Position numbers and translations under genes: made by a program. The notes beneath the pieces were generated by a model. The model saw nothing but the letters and a program-made list of their open reading frames with translations, made no database searches and was not told the origin of the DNA. Of a stretch of DNA of 64,000 nucleotides, positions 1 through 10,585 are shown one piece after another (the first letter of the stretch is position 1; every line of letters begins with the position of its first letter). Source of the stretch: Desulfatirhabdium butyrativorans DSM 18734 (lineage in GTDB: Bacteria > Desulfobacterota > Desulfobacteria > Desulfobacterales > Desulfatirhabdiaceae); assembly GCF_000429925.1 (NCBI RefSeq), contig NZ_AUCU01000013.1, positions 93,579 through 157,578 of the forward strand, given 5' to 3'.

Positions 1-570
1 CTCGATGAAATCGACAAGATCGTGGGCAAGGGATCGGGCGCAGACCCGGATGTTTCGCGGGAGGGCGTGCAGCGGGACCTGCTGCCGATCGTTGAAGGCA
101 GCAGCGTCAACACCAAATACGGCCCGGTCAAGACGGATCATATCCTGTTTATCGCTTCGGGTGCGTTTCATGGCATTGCGCCATCCGATCTCATTCCGGA
201 ACTTCAGGGCAGGTTCCCGATACGGGTTGAGCTGCAGTCCCTGACCAAAGACGATTTCAGGCGGATTCTCACGGAGCCCGAGAACGCCCTCATTCTCCAA
301 TATACCGAGCTTCTGGCCACCGAAGAAGTGAAGCTCGAATTTGCCGATGAGGCCATTGACCGGATCGCCACCATCGCCGAAGAAGTCAACGCTTCCACCG
401 ACAACATCGGCGCAAGACGGCTGCATACGGTCATGGAAAAATTGCTCGAGGATATTTTGTTCGAAGCGCCGGATATTGCCGACAAAACCATCCGGATCGA
501 TGCCGCGACCGTGGATGCGAGGCTGTCGGCAATCAAGAACAACCAGGATCTGAGTCGATTTATATTGTAG
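1..570 (+). CDS. hslU: HslU (ClpY) ATPase, C-terminal part
   Basis: This is the C-terminal 189 residues of the ATPase and unfoldase subunit of the HslVU protease; the gene begins left of the window. The frame is open from base 1. The visible part starts in the Walker B region (LDEIDK) and continues through the HslU-specific [13 protein letters not shown] and [16 protein letters not shown] segments, sensor 2 ([10 protein letters not shown]), and the C-terminal tail DLSRFIL, which inserts into HslV. ClpX is excluded by that tail and by the GPVKTDH segment. hslU upstream of argB is an arrangement known to me from Desulfobacterota. Downstream lies a repeat island rather than a clear terminator. 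Confidence 0.95.
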   Translation, partial: LDEIDKIVGKGSGADPDVSREGVQRDLLPIVEGSSVNTKYGPVKTDHILFIASGAFHGIAPSDLIPELQGRFPIRVELQSLTKDDFRRILTEPENALILQYTELLATEEVKLEFADEAIDRIATIAEEVNASTDNIGARRLHTVMEKLLEDILFEAPDIADKTIRIDAATVDARLSAIKNNQDLSRFIL

Positions 571-573
571 GTT

Positions 574-664
574 ATGGGCTATGGGCGATGGGTTATGGGC
601 GATGGGTTATGGGCTATGGGTTATGGGCGATGGGTTATGGGCGATGGGTTATGGGCGATGGGCT
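574..664 (+). repeat. Tandem heptamer array (ATGGGYD), 13 units
   Basis: Thirteen uninterrupted 7-base units of the form ATGGGCT, ATGGGCG or ATGGGTT follow directly after hslU. The same heptamer occurs in inverse orientation at 809-850, so the two arrays could fold on each other. Open frames across it are artefacts of the repeat. Confidence 0.9.
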
Positions 665-760
665 GCTCCGAATAGGGGCTTTCCGTTCAGACACTACCAT
701 AACGGGCCTTTCGAAATGTTCTGGATCCCGGCTTTCGCCGGGGTGATGGGCCGGGGAAAT
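665..760. repeat. Pieces of two dispersed palindromic repeats
   Basis: Bases 665-698 match the right half of the element seen complete at 20389-20471 (CCGAATAGGGGCTTTCCGTTCAGACAC in substance). Bases 715-748 match the end of the REP-like element (GGATCCCGGCTTTCGCCGGGGTGA). Both lie between the two inverted heptamer arrays. Confidence 0.75.
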
Positions 761-850
761 GACGATTACGACAACGACAACGACAACGACAACGATTACA
801 ATAACGATAGCCCATAGCCTATAGCCCATAGCCCATAACCCATAGCCCAT
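761..850. repeat. Hexamer array followed by inverse heptamer array
   Basis: Bases 761-808 are hexamers of the ACGACA type, the complement of the CGTTRT arrays elsewhere in the window. Bases 809-850 are six heptamers (AGCCCAT, AGCCTAT, AACCCAT), the reverse complement of the array at 574-664. The array ends about 37 bases before the argB start. Confidence 0.85.
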
Positions 851-887
851 AACCTGCTTATTGCCCTTAACCCGATACGGAGCGGAT

Positions 888-1763
888 ATGACCCCCGGTG
901 TTGCGGATATTCTCGTCGAATCCTTGCCCTACATCCGCCGGTTTGCCGGAATGACCCTCGTCGTGAAATACGGAGGCCATGCCATGGTGGATGAGCAGCT
1001 CAAGGCCGATTTTGCCCAGGACATCACCCTGCTCAAATTTGTGGGGCTGAACCCGGTCATCGTTCACGGCGGCGGGCCGCAGATCAACGAAGTGCTGGAG
1101 AAGATGCACATCGTTCCGCGGTTCGTGCGCGGGATGCGGCTCACCGACGATGTCACCATGGATGTGGTCGAAATGGTGCTGGCCGGGAAGATCAACAAGG
1201 CCATCGTGATGCAGATCAACCGCATGGGCGGGCGGGCGGTTGGGCTTTCCGGCAAGGACGGCGGCCTCATTACAGCCAAAAAAATGCAGATCGTGCATCA
1301 GGAAACCGCCGACAGTCCCCCGGAAATCATCGATCCCGGGCTCGTTGGGGAAGTCACGGAGGTCAATCCAGCCCTTATCCATACCCTGGCGGCGCAGGGG
1401 TTCATTCCGGTGATTGCGCCGGTCGGTGTCGGGGAGAATGGGGAGACGTTCAACATCAACGCCGATCTGGTCGCAAGCCAGATCGCCATCGCCTTGTCGG
1501 CCGGGAGGCTGATCCTGCTGACGGATGTGGACGGGATTCTGAATGCCCATGGCAAACTGATTTCCTCCCTGAACCGGGATCTCGCCCTGTCGCTGATCGC
1601 GGAAAAGCAGATTACCGGCGGGATGATCCCCAAGGTCGAATGTGCGCTCGAGGCCATCCTGAACGGGGTGGAGAAGGTACACATCATCAACGGCAGGAAG
1701 CGGCACGCCCTGCTTCTGGAACTCTTTACGGATCGTGGTATCGGAACGGAATTCACGAAATGA
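888..1763 (+). CDS. argB: Acetylglutamate kinase
   Basis: Phosphorylates N-acetylglutamate in the second step of arginine synthesis (cytosol). The 291-residue length fits the amino acid kinase family. The substrate and nucleotide motifs VVKYGGHAM near the N terminus, VHGGGPQI, and the C-terminal [11 protein letters not shown] are visible. The ATG at 888 is preferred to an upstream in-frame TTG at 861 because GGAG lies five bases before it. The stop overlaps the argD start (ATGA), which implies translational coupling in an arg operon. Confidence 0.95.
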   Translation: MTPGVADILVESLPYIRRFAGMTLVVKYGGHAMVDEQLKADFAQDITLLKFVGLNPVIVHGGGPQINEVLEKMHIVPRFVRGMRLTDDVTMDVVEMVLAGKINKAIVMQINRMGGRAVGLSGKDGGLITAKKMQIVHQETADSPPEIIDPGLVGEVTEVNPALIHTLAAQGFIPVIAPVGVGENGETFNINADLVASQIAIALSAGRLILLTDVDGILNAHGKLISSLNRDLALSLIAEKQITGGMIPKVECALEAILNGVEKVHIINGRKRHALLLELFTDRGIGTEFTK

Positions 1764-2953
1764 CGACATCAACACCATCGGCTTGGATCGACGCCGCAGA
1801 TCGGCATATCGCAGGCACTTACAAACGCTTTCCCATCGTTCTGACCCGGGGAAAAGGGTGCAGCGTCTGGGACGTGAACGGAAAAGCATACCGGGATTTT
1901 GTGGCGGGCATCGCCGTGTGCAACCTCGGCCATTGCCATCCGGAAGTGACGGCGGCAGTCTGCGAGCAGGCAGGCCTGCTCGTACATGTTTCGAACCTGT
2001 ATTACACCCAGCCCCAGATCGACGTGGCCCGGATGCTGACAGCCAACAGTTTCGCCGATCGGGTGTTCTTCTGCAACAGCGGGGCGGAGGCCAACGAGGC
2101 CGCAATCAAAATCGCCAGAAAGTATTTTCAGGACAGGGGAGAAACCGATCGTTTCGAGATCGTTTCCATGAAGCAGTCTTTTCATGGTCGGACCATGGCG
2201 ACGCTTTCGGCAACCGGGCAGGAAAAAATCCGCAAAGGCTTCGATCCGATTCTGCCGGGATTTCGATTCGTTCCGTACAACGACATCGATGCGCTTCGCG
2301 AGAACGTGAATGGTCAAACCTGTGCCGTTCTGCTCGAACCCATTCAGGGGGAAGGCGGCATTCGTATCCCTGACCCCGGATATCTGCATCAGGTACGGCA
2401 AATCTGCGATGTTACGGGTGCGCTGCTGATCTATGACGAAATTCAAACGGGCATGGGGCGGACTTCAAAGCTCTTCGCCCATGAGCATGACGGTGTCCGG
2501 CCCGACATCATGACCCTGGCAAAAGCACTCGCCAATGGTCTTCCCATGGGCGCCATGCTCTGCACCGAGAAGGTTTCGGCAGCCTTCAGCCCGGGGGCTC
2601 ATGCATCGACATTCGGCGGAACGCCACTGGTGACGGCGGCATCCCGTGCCGTGCTTCGGCTGCTCACGGAAACCGATATTCTAGAACATTGCCGGATCAT
2701 GGGGGATCGGCTGGCTGGCGGTTTGCGCGATCTGGCCAGGAGACATTCCGTCGTTCGGGATGTTCGCGGCAAAGGCCTGATGGTCGGCGCCGAAATCGAC
2801 GGGAAAGGGGCGGATGTGGTCATGGCCTGCATGGAAAAGGGATTTTTGATCAATTGCGTTCAGGAAAACGTGCTGCGTTTCGTTCCGCCCCTGGTTGTGG
2901 AAGCCGACGATATCGATGCGCTGCTTTCCTGTCTGGATGAGGTGCTCGGATGA
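1760..2953 (+). CDS. argD: Acetylornithine aminotransferase
   Basis: PLP-dependent class III aminotransferase converting N-acetylglutamate semialdehyde to N-acetylornithine; 397 residues. The motifs [27 protein letters not shown] (PLP-binding Asp) and the lysine of [14 protein letters not shown], which forms the Schiff base, are all present. It starts within the argB stop (ATGA) and ends overlapping the argF start. In lysine-synthesising bacteria the same enzyme can act as DapC, but here dapL bypasses that step. Confidence 0.95.
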   Translation: MTTSTPSAWIDAADRHIAGTYKRFPIVLTRGKGCSVWDVNGKAYRDFVAGIAVCNLGHCHPEVTAAVCEQAGLLVHVSNLYYTQPQIDVARMLTANSFADRVFFCNSGAEANEAAIKIARKYFQDRGETDRFEIVSMKQSFHGRTMATLSATGQEKIRKGFDPILPGFRFVPYNDIDALRENVNGQTCAVLLEPIQGEGGIRIPDPGYLHQVRQICDVTGALLIYDEIQTGMGRTSKLFAHEHDGVRPDIMTLAKALANGLPMGAMLCTEKVSAAFSPGAHASTFGGTPLVTAASRAVLRLLTETDILEHCRIMGDRLAGGLRDLARRHSVVRDVRGKGLMVGAEIDGKGADVVMACMEKGFLINCVQENVLRFVPPLVVEADDIDALLSCLDEVLG

Positions 2954-3882
2954 TGAAAAAAGACCTGCTGACCCTGCTGGACCTGAGCAAAGCGGATTTC
3001 GACCGGTTGTTCGAGGCCGCGATCACATTCAAGAAAAGGCGGAAACAAGGCATTCCGGATCGTCCGCTGATCGGAAAATCGCTTGCCCTGATCTTCGACA
3101 AACCCTCCACACGGACCAGGGTCTCTTTCGAGGCCGCCATGGTGCAACTCGGCGGAACACCGCTCTACATCAACACGCGCGACACGCAGGTCAGCCGCAA
3201 CGAGCCAATTCGGGATACGGCACGGGTTCTGGCCCGTTATGCCGATGGGGTGGCGATACGGACATTTTCACAGGATTTGCTGGAAGAGTTCGCCGAGTTT
3301 TCTGCGATTCCGGTCATCAATGCCCTGACCGACCGCTATCATCCCACCCAGGTGCTGAGCGATCTGATGACTGCCATCGAACGCCTCGGCGGTTATTCGG
3401 GGATCCGGGTGGCCTGGATCGGGGATGGCAACAACGTGGCCCATTCCTGGATCAATGCGGCGGCAATCCTCGGGTTCGATCTCGTGCTTGCCTGTCCGGA
3501 AGGCTATCATCCTGATCCTGCGATTTTGGAGCGTGCAAAAGAAATGACTACTGGCCGGATTTCGGTTGTTTCCGATCCAAAAGAGGCGGCAACGGGCGCC
3601 CATGTCCTGTATACGGATGTCTGGGCCAGCATGGGGCAGGAATCGGAGCAGGCCGAACGGAAGAAAATCTTTCAGGGTTTCCAGATCAACCGGTCACTCG
3701 CTGACCTGGCGGCGCCGGATGCCATCGTTCTCCATTGTTTGCCCGCCCACCGGGGGGAGGAGATTTCGGATGAGCTCATGGAAGATCCGAAATCGGCGAT
3801 CTGGGACCAGGCCGAAAACAAGATGCATATGAACAAGGCGATTTTGGCCGAATTGATCATGAAAGGAACAGTCCATGCCTGA
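2950..3882 (+). CDS. argF: Ornithine carbamoyltransferase
   Basis: Makes citrulline from ornithine and carbamoyl phosphate; 310 residues. The carbamoyl phosphate loop KPSTRTR, the HPTQVLSD motif and the ornithine-binding [10 protein letters not shown] segment are intact. It is coupled to argD by an ATGA overlap; either of two adjacent ATG codons could be used. Its last eight bases overlap the start of argG. Confidence 0.96.
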   Translation: MMKKDLLTLLDLSKADFDRLFEAAITFKKRRKQGIPDRPLIGKSLALIFDKPSTRTRVSFEAAMVQLGGTPLYINTRDTQVSRNEPIRDTARVLARYADGVAIRTFSQDLLEEFAEFSAIPVINALTDRYHPTQVLSDLMTAIERLGGYSGIRVAWIGDGNNVAHSWINAAAILGFDLVLACPEGYHPDPAILERAKEMTTGRISVVSDPKEAATGAHVLYTDVWASMGQESEQAERKKIFQGFQINRSLADLAAPDAIVLHCLPAHRGEEISDELMEDPKSAIWDQAENKMHMNKAILAELIMKGTVHA

Positions 3883-5089
3883 AAATGTGAAGAAGGTCGT
3901 TTTGGCGTACTCCGGCGGCCTGGATACCTCGGTCATCCTGAAATGGCTGATCGAAACCTACCAATGCCAGGTCATCACCTTTTCGGCCGATATCGGCCAG
4001 GATGAGGATCTGGATACGATCCGAAGCAACGCCGTTTCAACAGGAGCATCCAAGGTCTATATCCTGGATTTGAAGGAAACCTTCGTGCGGGAATTCGTTT
4101 TCCCGGCCTTCCGGGCCAACGCCATTTATGAGGGACAATACCTGCTGGGTACTTCCCTGGCCCGTCCCCTGATCGCCAAATACCAGATGGAAACGGCCCT
4201 TGCGGAAAGTGCGGATGCCGTCAGCCACGGAGCGACCGGCAAGGGGAACGATCAGGTGCGCTTCGAGCTGACCTATTACGCCATCGATCCGCAGATACGG
4301 ATCATCGCACCCTGGCGGGAATGGAACCTGACATCCCGTACGGCCCTCATGGCATACGCCAAGCAGCATGGCATTGCCGTTCCGACCACTCCTGCCAAAC
4401 CGTACAGCTCCGATGCCAATCTGCTGCACATCAGCTATGAAGGGGGGATTCTGGAAGACCCCTGGGCGGAGCCACCGGATGATATTTTCAAATTGACCGT
4501 TTCTCCCAAAGCGGCTCCCGACAAACCCGAGGTGATCGAACTCACTTTTGAAAGCGGCGATCCCGTGGCATTGAACGGGAATCGGATGACCCCGGCCCAG
4601 TTGCTCAAGGCGCTCAACGTTCTGGGCGGGAAAAACGGGATCGGCCGGGTGGATCTGGTCGAAAACCGGTTCGTGGGAATGAAATCCCGCGGTGTGTATG
4701 AAACGCCGGGAGGAACGATCCTGCGGGCCGGCCACATGGCCATGGAATCCATCACCCTGGACCGGGAAGTGATGCATCTTCGGGACAGTCTCATTCCGAA
4801 ATATGCTGAACTCGTGTATTACGGGTTCTGGTTTTCGCCGGAAATGCGGTTGCTGCAGCGCATGATCGATGACACCCAGCAGAATGTATCGGGTGTGGTT
4901 CGTCTCGAGCTTTACAAGGGAAATTGCCGGGTGCTGGGCCGAAAATCGGACAAGTCATTGTATAGTCTTGATTTTGCTACTTTCGAGGACGAATCGGTTT
5001 ACCGGCAGAAGGATGCCGAGGGATTCATCCGCTTGAATGCGCTTCGTCTGCGGATTCAGAAGCTGATGCAGACGGCTGGATCAAAATGA
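3875..5089 (+). CDS. argG: Argininosuccinate synthase
   Basis: ATP-dependent joining of citrulline and aspartate; 404 residues, the normal length. The N-terminal PP-loop motif [10 protein letters not shown] and the [15 protein letters not shown] signature are present. The gene overlaps argF by eight bases. It is followed not by argH directly but by about 260 bases of repeats. Confidence 0.97.
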   Translation: MPENVKKVVLAYSGGLDTSVILKWLIETYQCQVITFSADIGQDEDLDTIRSNAVSTGASKVYILDLKETFVREFVFPAFRANAIYEGQYLLGTSLARPLIAKYQMETALAESADAVSHGATGKGNDQVRFELTYYAIDPQIRIIAPWREWNLTSRTALMAYAKQHGIAVPTTPAKPYSSDANLLHISYEGGILEDPWAEPPDDIFKLTVSPKAAPDKPEVIELTFESGDPVALNGNRMTPAQLLKALNVLGGKNGIGRVDLVENRFVGMKSRGVYETPGGTILRAGHMAMESITLDREVMHLRDSLIPKYAELVYYGFWFSPEMRLLQRMIDDTQQNVSGVVRLELYKGNCRVLGRKSDKSLYSLDFATFEDESVYRQKDAEGFIRLNALRLRIQKLMQTAGSK

Positions 5090-5096
5090 TTTCCCA

Positions 5097-5152
5097 AGTC
5101 AGGAGTCAGAAGTCAGGAGTCAGAAGTCAGGAGTCAGAAGCCAGAAGTCAGA
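5097..5152 (+). repeat. Tandem heptamer array (AGTCAGR), 8 units
   Basis: Eight 7-base units alternating AGTCAGG and AGTCAGA, with one AGCCAGA. The same heptamer occurs at 16643-16671 and, in the opposite orientation, at 20880-20949 and 33289-33330. Confidence 0.9.
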
Positions 5153-5182
5153 AGAAAAGCGGATGAAGCCTATTCCTACGGA

Positions 5183-5213
5183 TGTAGGGGCGGGTTTGAA
5201 ACCCGCCCCTACA
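5183..5213. repeat. Perfect 15-bp palindrome with one-base centre
   Basis: The arm TGTAGGGGCGGGTTT is followed by G and then its exact reverse complement. A near-identical palindrome is at 20727-20755. There is no T-run, so it is more likely a dispersed repeat than a terminator, though its position after argG would allow RNA 3' end protection. Confidence 0.85.
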
Positions 5214-5221
5214 TGGGCGAT

Positions 5222-5300
5222 TCCGGATGAATCCCGTCTTTGGCGGGAGGAATCCAGTTCTGCGATCGCGGGATTTCAACTCGTTCTGGAAGATGGCTTT
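5222..5300. repeat. Degenerate REP-like element before argH
   Basis: Contains the GGCGGGAGGAATCCAGTTC core of the roughly 110-bp element seen complete at 20589-20698 and 37972-38081. An open frame runs through it into argH, but those extra residues come from repeat sequence. Confidence 0.65.
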
Positions 5301-5352
5301 CGATGGCGTGACAGGCCACTGCCCACATTTTCATGATAAGGAGTACGAGAAA

Positions 5353-6816
5353 TTGGCTGAAAAACCCTGGGATGGCCGATTCAGCGAAAAAACCGATCGA
5401 AGCGTCGAATTGTTCACGTCATCGATCGATATCGACAAAAGGCTATATGCCCATGACATTGACGGCAGCATCGCTCACTGCCGGATGCTTGGACGGCAGG
5501 GCATCATTGCAGAGGAGGAGGCCGACACCCTGATCCAGGGACTCGGTGTCATCAAGCGGGAAATCCAGAGAGGCCGCTTCGAATTCGATCATGCCCTGGA
5601 AGACATCCACATGCATATCGAAACCCGCCTCTTCCAGGAAGTGGGAAAGACCGCTCAAAAATTGCATACGGCGCGGAGCAGAAACGATCAGGTCGCACTG
5701 GATACCCGGCTCTATGTTCGGGAACAAACCCAGGCGGTTATTGATCTTCTGGTCGCGTTGCAACGGGTCCTGGTTCGACTGGCTGAAAAGCATATCGATG
5801 CCATCATGCCTGGGTACACCCATTTGCAGCGGGCGCAACCGATCCTGCTCAGCCATCATCTGATGGCGTATACGGAGATGTTTCGCAGGGATGAATGCCG
5901 TTTTTCGGACAGTCTCAAACGTACCGACGTGTTGCCGCTCGGCAGTGCTGCGCTTGCCGGAACGACCTATCCAATCGACAGGCTTTTTGTCGCCGAGCAA
6001 CTGCATTTCCGTGAAGTTTCGGCCAACAGCATCGATGCCGTTTCAGATCGGGATTTCGTCCTGGAGTTCCTGTCGAATGCCGCCATCTGCATGGTGCATT
6101 TGAGCAGGCTCTCGGAAGAGCTGGTGATGTGGTCGAGCATGGAGTTCGGGTTTATCGAGATATCGGATGCATTTGCCACGGGCAGCAGCATCATGCCCCA
6201 GAAAAAAAATCCGGATGTGGCGGAGCTGGTCCGAGGCAAAACCGGCAGGGTTTTTGGGGCCATGATTGCGGTTTTCACCTTGATGAAATCTCTGCCCCTG
6301 GCGTATAACCGGGACATGCAGGAAGACAAGCCACAGCTTTTCGATGCCTGTGATACGCTCAAGGCATGTTTGTCCATCATGGCGCGCATGTTGCCTGCCA
6401 TCCGTTTTCGAAAGGAGCGCATGCGGGAGGCTGCAACCCGTGGTTTTCTCAACGCAACCGATTTTGCGGATTATCTGACGGCCAAGGGCATGGCATTTCG
6501 CGAGGCGCATGGATGCGCCGGAAAAGCCGTTGCCTACGCGCTGAGCCAAAACCGGGAACTCGATGAACTCAGTCTCGAAGAACTCAAATCGATTTCTTCT
6601 CTGATTGGGGAAGACATTTATGAAGTCTTGAAGCCCGAGCGCATGATTGAAAGAAGACTGTCGGTTGGCGGCACATCCTTCCGCAACGTTTTGGCGGCTA
6701 TCAACGAGGCGCAGGGTCGCCTCGGCATGCAACCGGATGAGCCCGCAATGGAAGCCAATACCTCAACAAAAGCGGCCGGATCATCGGCCGCTCATGAAGA
6801 AACCGGGAAAGGATAA
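5353..6816 (+). CDS. argH: Argininosuccinate lyase
   Basis: Splits argininosuccinate to arginine and fumarate. The fumarase/lyase signature GSSIMPQKKNPDVAEL, the N-terminal KPWDGRF and the HTARSRNDQ segment are visible. The start is assigned to TTG at 5353, nine bases after AAGGAG, giving 487 residues beginning LAEKPWDGRF as in homologues. An in-frame ATG farther left (near 5293) would translate the repeat-derived sequence. The last 28 or so residues, after GRLGMQPDE, are a low-complexity extension beyond the usual length of about 460. Confidence 0.93.
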   Translation: MAEKPWDGRFSEKTDRSVELFTSSIDIDKRLYAHDIDGSIAHCRMLGRQGIIAEEEADTLIQGLGVIKREIQRGRFEFDHALEDIHMHIETRLFQEVGKTAQKLHTARSRNDQVALDTRLYVREQTQAVIDLLVALQRVLVRLAEKHIDAIMPGYTHLQRAQPILLSHHLMAYTEMFRRDECRFSDSLKRTDVLPLGSAALAGTTYPIDRLFVAEQLHFREVSANSIDAVSDRDFVLEFLSNAAICMVHLSRLSEELVMWSSMEFGFIEISDAFATGSSIMPQKKNPDVAELVRGKTGRVFGAMIAVFTLMKSLPLAYNRDMQEDKPQLFDACDTLKACLSIMARMLPAIRFRKERMREAATRGFLNATDFADYLTAKGMAFREAHGCAGKAVAYALSQNRELDELSLEELKSISSLIGEDIYEVLKPERMIERRLSVGGTSFRNVLAAINEAQGRLGMQPDEPAMEANTSTKAAGSSAAHEETGKG

Positions 6817-6819
6817 GGC

Positions 6820-7272
6820 ATGAAGAGGGTATCAACTCCATGGATCGCTGCGACATGCATCCTGATCGGATTGTGTGTCCTGATTTCAACGGGATGCGGG
6901 AAAAAGGCTTATCCGGTTTCACCGGGGCAGAAAATTCCGGTGCAGCATGCAACGGATCTTCAGGCCAGAATGCTTCAGGGACAGGCCGAACTTGTCTGGA
7001 CGGTGCCGGCGTCTCCTGCCGTTGCGCTCAGTCGGTTTGTGGTATACAAGGCCTCCCGCGCCTTGTCCGAAGGAGAATGCAAAGGATGCCCGCTGCTCTT
7101 TTCGAAACTTTCGGAGTGGCCGGTGATTTCCAGCAGATCCGGCGTTCCCGTCAAAATGAGGGTCCTCGATCCTGTCGAAACGGGCTATGTGTATTTCTAC
7201 AAGGTTGTGGGGATCGATACAGCCGGTCTGAGTGGAAAAGATTCCAACGTAGCCGAATTGGCCGTGCCGTGA
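6820..7272 (+). CDS. Lipoprotein between argH and lysA
   Basis: 150 residues with a lipoprotein signal peptide: a positively charged MKR start, a hydrophobic stretch, and the lipobox LISTGC, with the acylated Cys followed by GKKAYPVSPG. The rest (about 45-150) resembles a fibronectin type III-like beta domain. It starts three bases after argH. Gammaproteobacteria carry the small lipoprotein LptM next to lysA-dapF, and the CG-K-P pattern after the lipobox is reminiscent of it, but this protein is longer and the kinship is only suggested by position. No enzymatic motif is seen. Confidence 0.8.
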   Translation: MKRVSTPWIAATCILIGLCVLISTGCGKKAYPVSPGQKIPVQHATDLQARMLQGQAELVWTVPASPAVALSRFVVYKASRALSEGECKGCPLLFSKLSEWPVISSRSGVPVKMRVLDPVETGYVYFYKVVGIDTAGLSGKDSNVAELAVP

Positions 7273-7320
7273 ACCATGAATTCCCTTTGCCGAACCCATT
7301 ACCGGAATCCATGAGCGAAT

Positions 7321-8574
7321 ATGCATCACTTTACCTATCAAAACGACATCCTTCATTGTGAAGATGTATCCGTGGCGGACATCGCCGATGCCATCGGCAC
7401 CCCTGTCTATGTTTACAGCCATGCGACCTTGACCCGTCATTTCCATGCCTTCGATTCCGCGTTCGATGGGGTGGAGCGGCTCGTCTGCTATTCAGCCAAG
7501 GCCAACACTTCTCTCGGGGTTTTGAAGACCCTTTGCGATCAGGGGGCGGGTCTGGATATTGTATCGGGCGGCGAGCTGTTCAAAGGGCTGAAAGCCGGAT
7601 TTAGACCGGATACCATCGTCTATTCAGGCGTTGGAAAGCGTATCGATGAAATCGATTTTGCGCTGAACAGCGACATTCTCATGTTCAACATCGAGTCGCG
7701 GGAAGAGCTCGATGTGCTCCAGGAACGGGCCAAAACGCTCGGGAAAACGGCCCGGATTGCCATCCGTGTCAATCCGGATGTCGATCCGAAGACCCATCCG
7801 CATATTTCGACGGGACTGAAGAAGAATAAATTCGGCATCGACATCGAAAGCGCCATGGAAACATACGCTGCAGCCAGCCGCATGGATCATGTGGCCATCG
7901 TCGGCGTCGATTGTCATATCGGAAGCCAGATTACCCAGGTGCATCCTTTCGAGGAAGCGCTTCAGAGTCTCATCGAACTGATCGATCGGTTGAAGGCCAT
8001 GGGTATCGATATCCGGTATCTCGATATGGGCGGAGGGCTGGGGATCACGTATCGGGACGAGCAGCCGCCGCACCCTACAGAATATGCGGCGGCCATTCGA
8101 AAGGCCCTATCCGGCAGGAAGCTGTGTATGGTTTTCGAACCCGGCAGGGTTCTGGTCGGAAACGCCGGCATTCTGGTTACCAGGGTCCTGTACCGGAAGC
8201 ATGCGCCGTCCAAGGAGTTTGTCATTGTCGATGCGGGGATGAACGATTTGCTGCGCCCTGTTCTGTACGGCGCTTTTCACGATATCCGACCGGTTGTCCG
8301 CCATGCCGATCCGGATGAAATGGTGGCGGATGTGGTTGGCCCGATCTGCGAGTCGGGGGATTTTCTGGCCCAGATGCGCAGCATGCCCGCCGTCGTTCGG
8401 GGAGATCTTCTGGTTGTCATGAGTGCAGGTGCCTACGGCTTTACGATGTCCTCCAACTACTGTTCGAGATTGCGCGCCGCCGAGGTTCTGGTGACGGGAG
8501 ATCGGTATGCCGTTATCCGGGAGCGGGAAACATTTGAGGATTTGATCCGGAAAGAGTCGATACCCGATGCATAA
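7321..8574 (+). CDS. lysA: Diaminopimelate decarboxylase
   Basis: PLP enzyme of the alanine racemase fold that makes L-lysine from meso-diaminopimelate; 417 residues. The PLP lysine is in CYSAKANTS, the glycine-rich phosphate site is in LDMGGGLG, and the C-terminal PICESGDFLA supplies the catalytic cysteine across the dimer. The ribosome site is weak. It overlaps dapF by eight bases, so the final two lysine steps are co-translated. Confidence 0.96.
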   Translation: MHHFTYQNDILHCEDVSVADIADAIGTPVYVYSHATLTRHFHAFDSAFDGVERLVCYSAKANTSLGVLKTLCDQGAGLDIVSGGELFKGLKAGFRPDTIVYSGVGKRIDEIDFALNSDILMFNIESREELDVLQERAKTLGKTARIAIRVNPDVDPKTHPHISTGLKKNKFGIDIESAMETYAAASRMDHVAIVGVDCHIGSQITQVHPFEEALQSLIELIDRLKAMGIDIRYLDMGGGLGITYRDEQPPHPTEYAAAIRKALSGRKLCMVFEPGRVLVGNAGILVTRVLYRKHAPSKEFVIVDAGMNDLLRPVLYGAFHDIRPVVRHADPDEMVADVVGPICESGDFLAQMRSMPAVVRGDLLVVMSAGAYGFTMSSNYCSRLRAAEVLVTGDRYAVIRERETFEDLIRKESIPDA

Positions 8575-9397
8575 CATCCCATTTTATAAGATGAGTGGCG
8601 CTGGGAACGATTTCATCATCATCGACAACCGGGTTCCGGTGGTCGACGAGAATCGGCTGAATAAGCTCATTGTAGGCGCTTGCAGACGAAAACTCTCCGT
8701 CGGCGCAGACGGGGTGATTTTGATCGAGAAATCACAGAATGCCGATTTCCGGTGGCGCTTCTACAATGCAGACGGATCCGAGGCCGAGATGTGCGGAAAT
8801 GGCGCGCGATGTGCCGCACGCATCGCCTCCCTTCTCGGGATCGGAAAGAACGGCAGGGTTTGTTTCGAAACAGGCGCCGGGGTGATCGAGGCCGAAGTGT
8901 TTGCATCCGGAAATGCGAAAATTCGCCTTACGGAACCCTCTCCAGCTTCCATTGATCGGGAGATCGTTCTTTCGGGCGGAAAGAACCGCATCAGTTTCGT
9001 CAACACGGGCGTTCCCCATGTGGTGATGGAGGTTTCTGAAATCGGCGGCATCGATGTGAAAGCGCTGGGCCGGGAAATTCGCCGGCACGCCGATTTTTCA
9101 CCCGCCGGAACGAACGTCAACTTTGTCAGTGCGCAGGAAACGGGGCGCCTTGCCATTCGCACCTATGAAAGAGGGGTGGAAGACGAGACCCTGGCCTGTG
9201 GAACCGGGGCGAGCGCGGCGGCGCTGGTTATGGCCCAAAAATACGGGTGGCCTTCACCCATTGCCGTCGATACCCGGAGCGGTTCCCTCCTGACGATCCA
9301 TTTTGAACGGTCCGATGGCGGGTTTTCGAACCTGTTTCTGGAAGGCGATGCGCGAATCATTTACAAGGCCGAGCTTTCGGAAGAAGCGTGGGCATAG
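8567..9397 (+). CDS. dapF: Diaminopimelate epimerase
   Basis: Cofactor-free epimerase converting LL- to meso-diaminopimelate; 276 residues. Both catalytic cysteines are present, in EMCGNGARC and in LACGTGASA. The N-terminal KMSGAGNDF matches the family. It sits between lysA and dapL, so the window encodes the last three steps of the DapL variant of lysine synthesis. Confidence 0.97.
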   Translation: MHNIPFYKMSGAGNDFIIIDNRVPVVDENRLNKLIVGACRRKLSVGADGVILIEKSQNADFRWRFYNADGSEAEMCGNGARCAARIASLLGIGKNGRVCFETGAGVIEAEVFASGNAKIRLTEPSPASIDREIVLSGGKNRISFVNTGVPHVVMEVSEIGGIDVKALGREIRRHADFSPAGTNVNFVSAQETGRLAIRTYERGVEDETLACGTGASAAALVMAQKYGWPSPIAVDTRSGSLLTIHFERSDGGFSNLFLEGDARIIYKAELSEEAWA

Positions 9398-9409
9398 AAA
9401 GGGAATTGC

Positions 9410-10585
9410 ATGAGCGTTACGGTTGAACTGGCTGAACGGGTAAAATTGCTGCCGCCCTATCTTTTCAAGGAAATCGACGAGCAAAAGGCGGCCATCCGGA
9501 AACAGGGCGTGGATATCATCGATCTGGGTGTCGGGGATCCGGACATGCCAACCCCTCCCCACATCATCGACGCGCTCGACCTGGCGGCCAACGATCCGGC
9601 CAATCACCGCTATCCATCGTATTCCGGCATGGTGGGTTTCAATGAGGCCGTGGCCCGTTGGTACGGGCGCCGGTTCGGCGTCGATCTCGATCCCAACCGG
9701 GAAGTGATCACCCTGATCGGCTCCAAGGAAGGGATTGCCCATATTCCTCTGGCCTATATCAATCCGGGGGACCTGGCTCTGGCGACAAGCCCCGGCTACC
9801 CGGTGTACCACACCGGCGTGCAGTTCGCCGGAGGCAGCACCTATTTTCTCGATTTGAAAAAAGAAAACGGTTTTCTGCCCGATCTGGACGCCATTCCCGC
9901 CGATGTTCGGAGGAAGGCGAAGCTTGTGTTCGTCAACTACCCGAACAATCCGACATCCACCGTTGCGGAAGCCGATTTCTACGAGAGACTGGTGCGATTT
10001 GCCGAGACGAACAACATTCTTGTCTGCCACGATGCGGCTTATTCCGAGATCGCCTTTGACGGATACACGCCCAGAAGTTTTTTGCAGACGCCCGGCGCCA
10101 AGGAAGTCGGGATCGAATTTCATTCCCTGTCCAAAACATACAACATGACCGGCTGGCGGCTGGGGTTCGCCGTCGGCAGGGCGGATGTCATCCAGGCATT
10201 GGGAAAAATCAAAAGCAACATCGACTCCGGGGCATTCCAGGCCGTTCAGTATGCCGGGATCGTCGCTCTCGACGGCGATCAGCGTTGCCTGAGCGAAATC
10301 AATGCCGAATACCAGAAGCGCCGGGATATTCTGGTTGCCGGTCTGAGGCGGCTCGGGTTCAGCTTCGAGGCGCCGAAGGCGACATTCTATGTTTGGGTGG
10401 AAGTGCCCAAAGGCTATACTTCCAAGCAGTTTGCCGGGCTTTTGTTGCAGAAGGCAGGTATCGTCGTCACGCCGGGGAACGGATTCGGTGAAGCCGGGGA
10501 AGGCTATTTTCGCATCGCGATGACCGTCCCGAGCGATCGCATCGCCGAGGCGCTCGATCGGATCGATCGGGCAAAGGTTTGGTGA
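9410..10585 (+). CDS. dapL: LL-diaminopimelate aminotransferase
   Basis: Fold-type I PLP aminotransferase that converts tetrahydrodipicolinate directly to LL-diaminopimelate, replacing the DapD-DapC-DapE branch; 391 residues. The PLP lysine is in [15 protein letters not shown] and the PLP-ring contacts are in YPNNPTS and HDAAYSEI. Linkage to lysA and dapF supports DapL over other class I aminotransferases. RBS GAAAGGGA precedes the ATG. It abuts folK with no gap. Confidence 0.92.
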   Translation: MSVTVELAERVKLLPPYLFKEIDEQKAAIRKQGVDIIDLGVGDPDMPTPPHIIDALDLAANDPANHRYPSYSGMVGFNEAVARWYGRRFGVDLDPNREVITLIGSKEGIAHIPLAYINPGDLALATSPGYPVYHTGVQFAGGSTYFLDLKKENGFLPDLDAIPADVRRKAKLVFVNYPNNPTSTVAEADFYERLVRFAETNNILVCHDAAYSEIAFDGYTPRSFLQTPGAKEVGIEFHSLSKTYNMTGWRLGFAVGRADVIQALGKIKSNIDSGAFQAVQYAGIVALDGDQRCLSEINAEYQKRRDILVAGLRRLGFSFEAPKATFYVWVEVPKGYTSKQFAGLLLQKAGIVVTPGNGFGEAGEGYFRIAMTVPSDRIAEALDRIDRAKVW

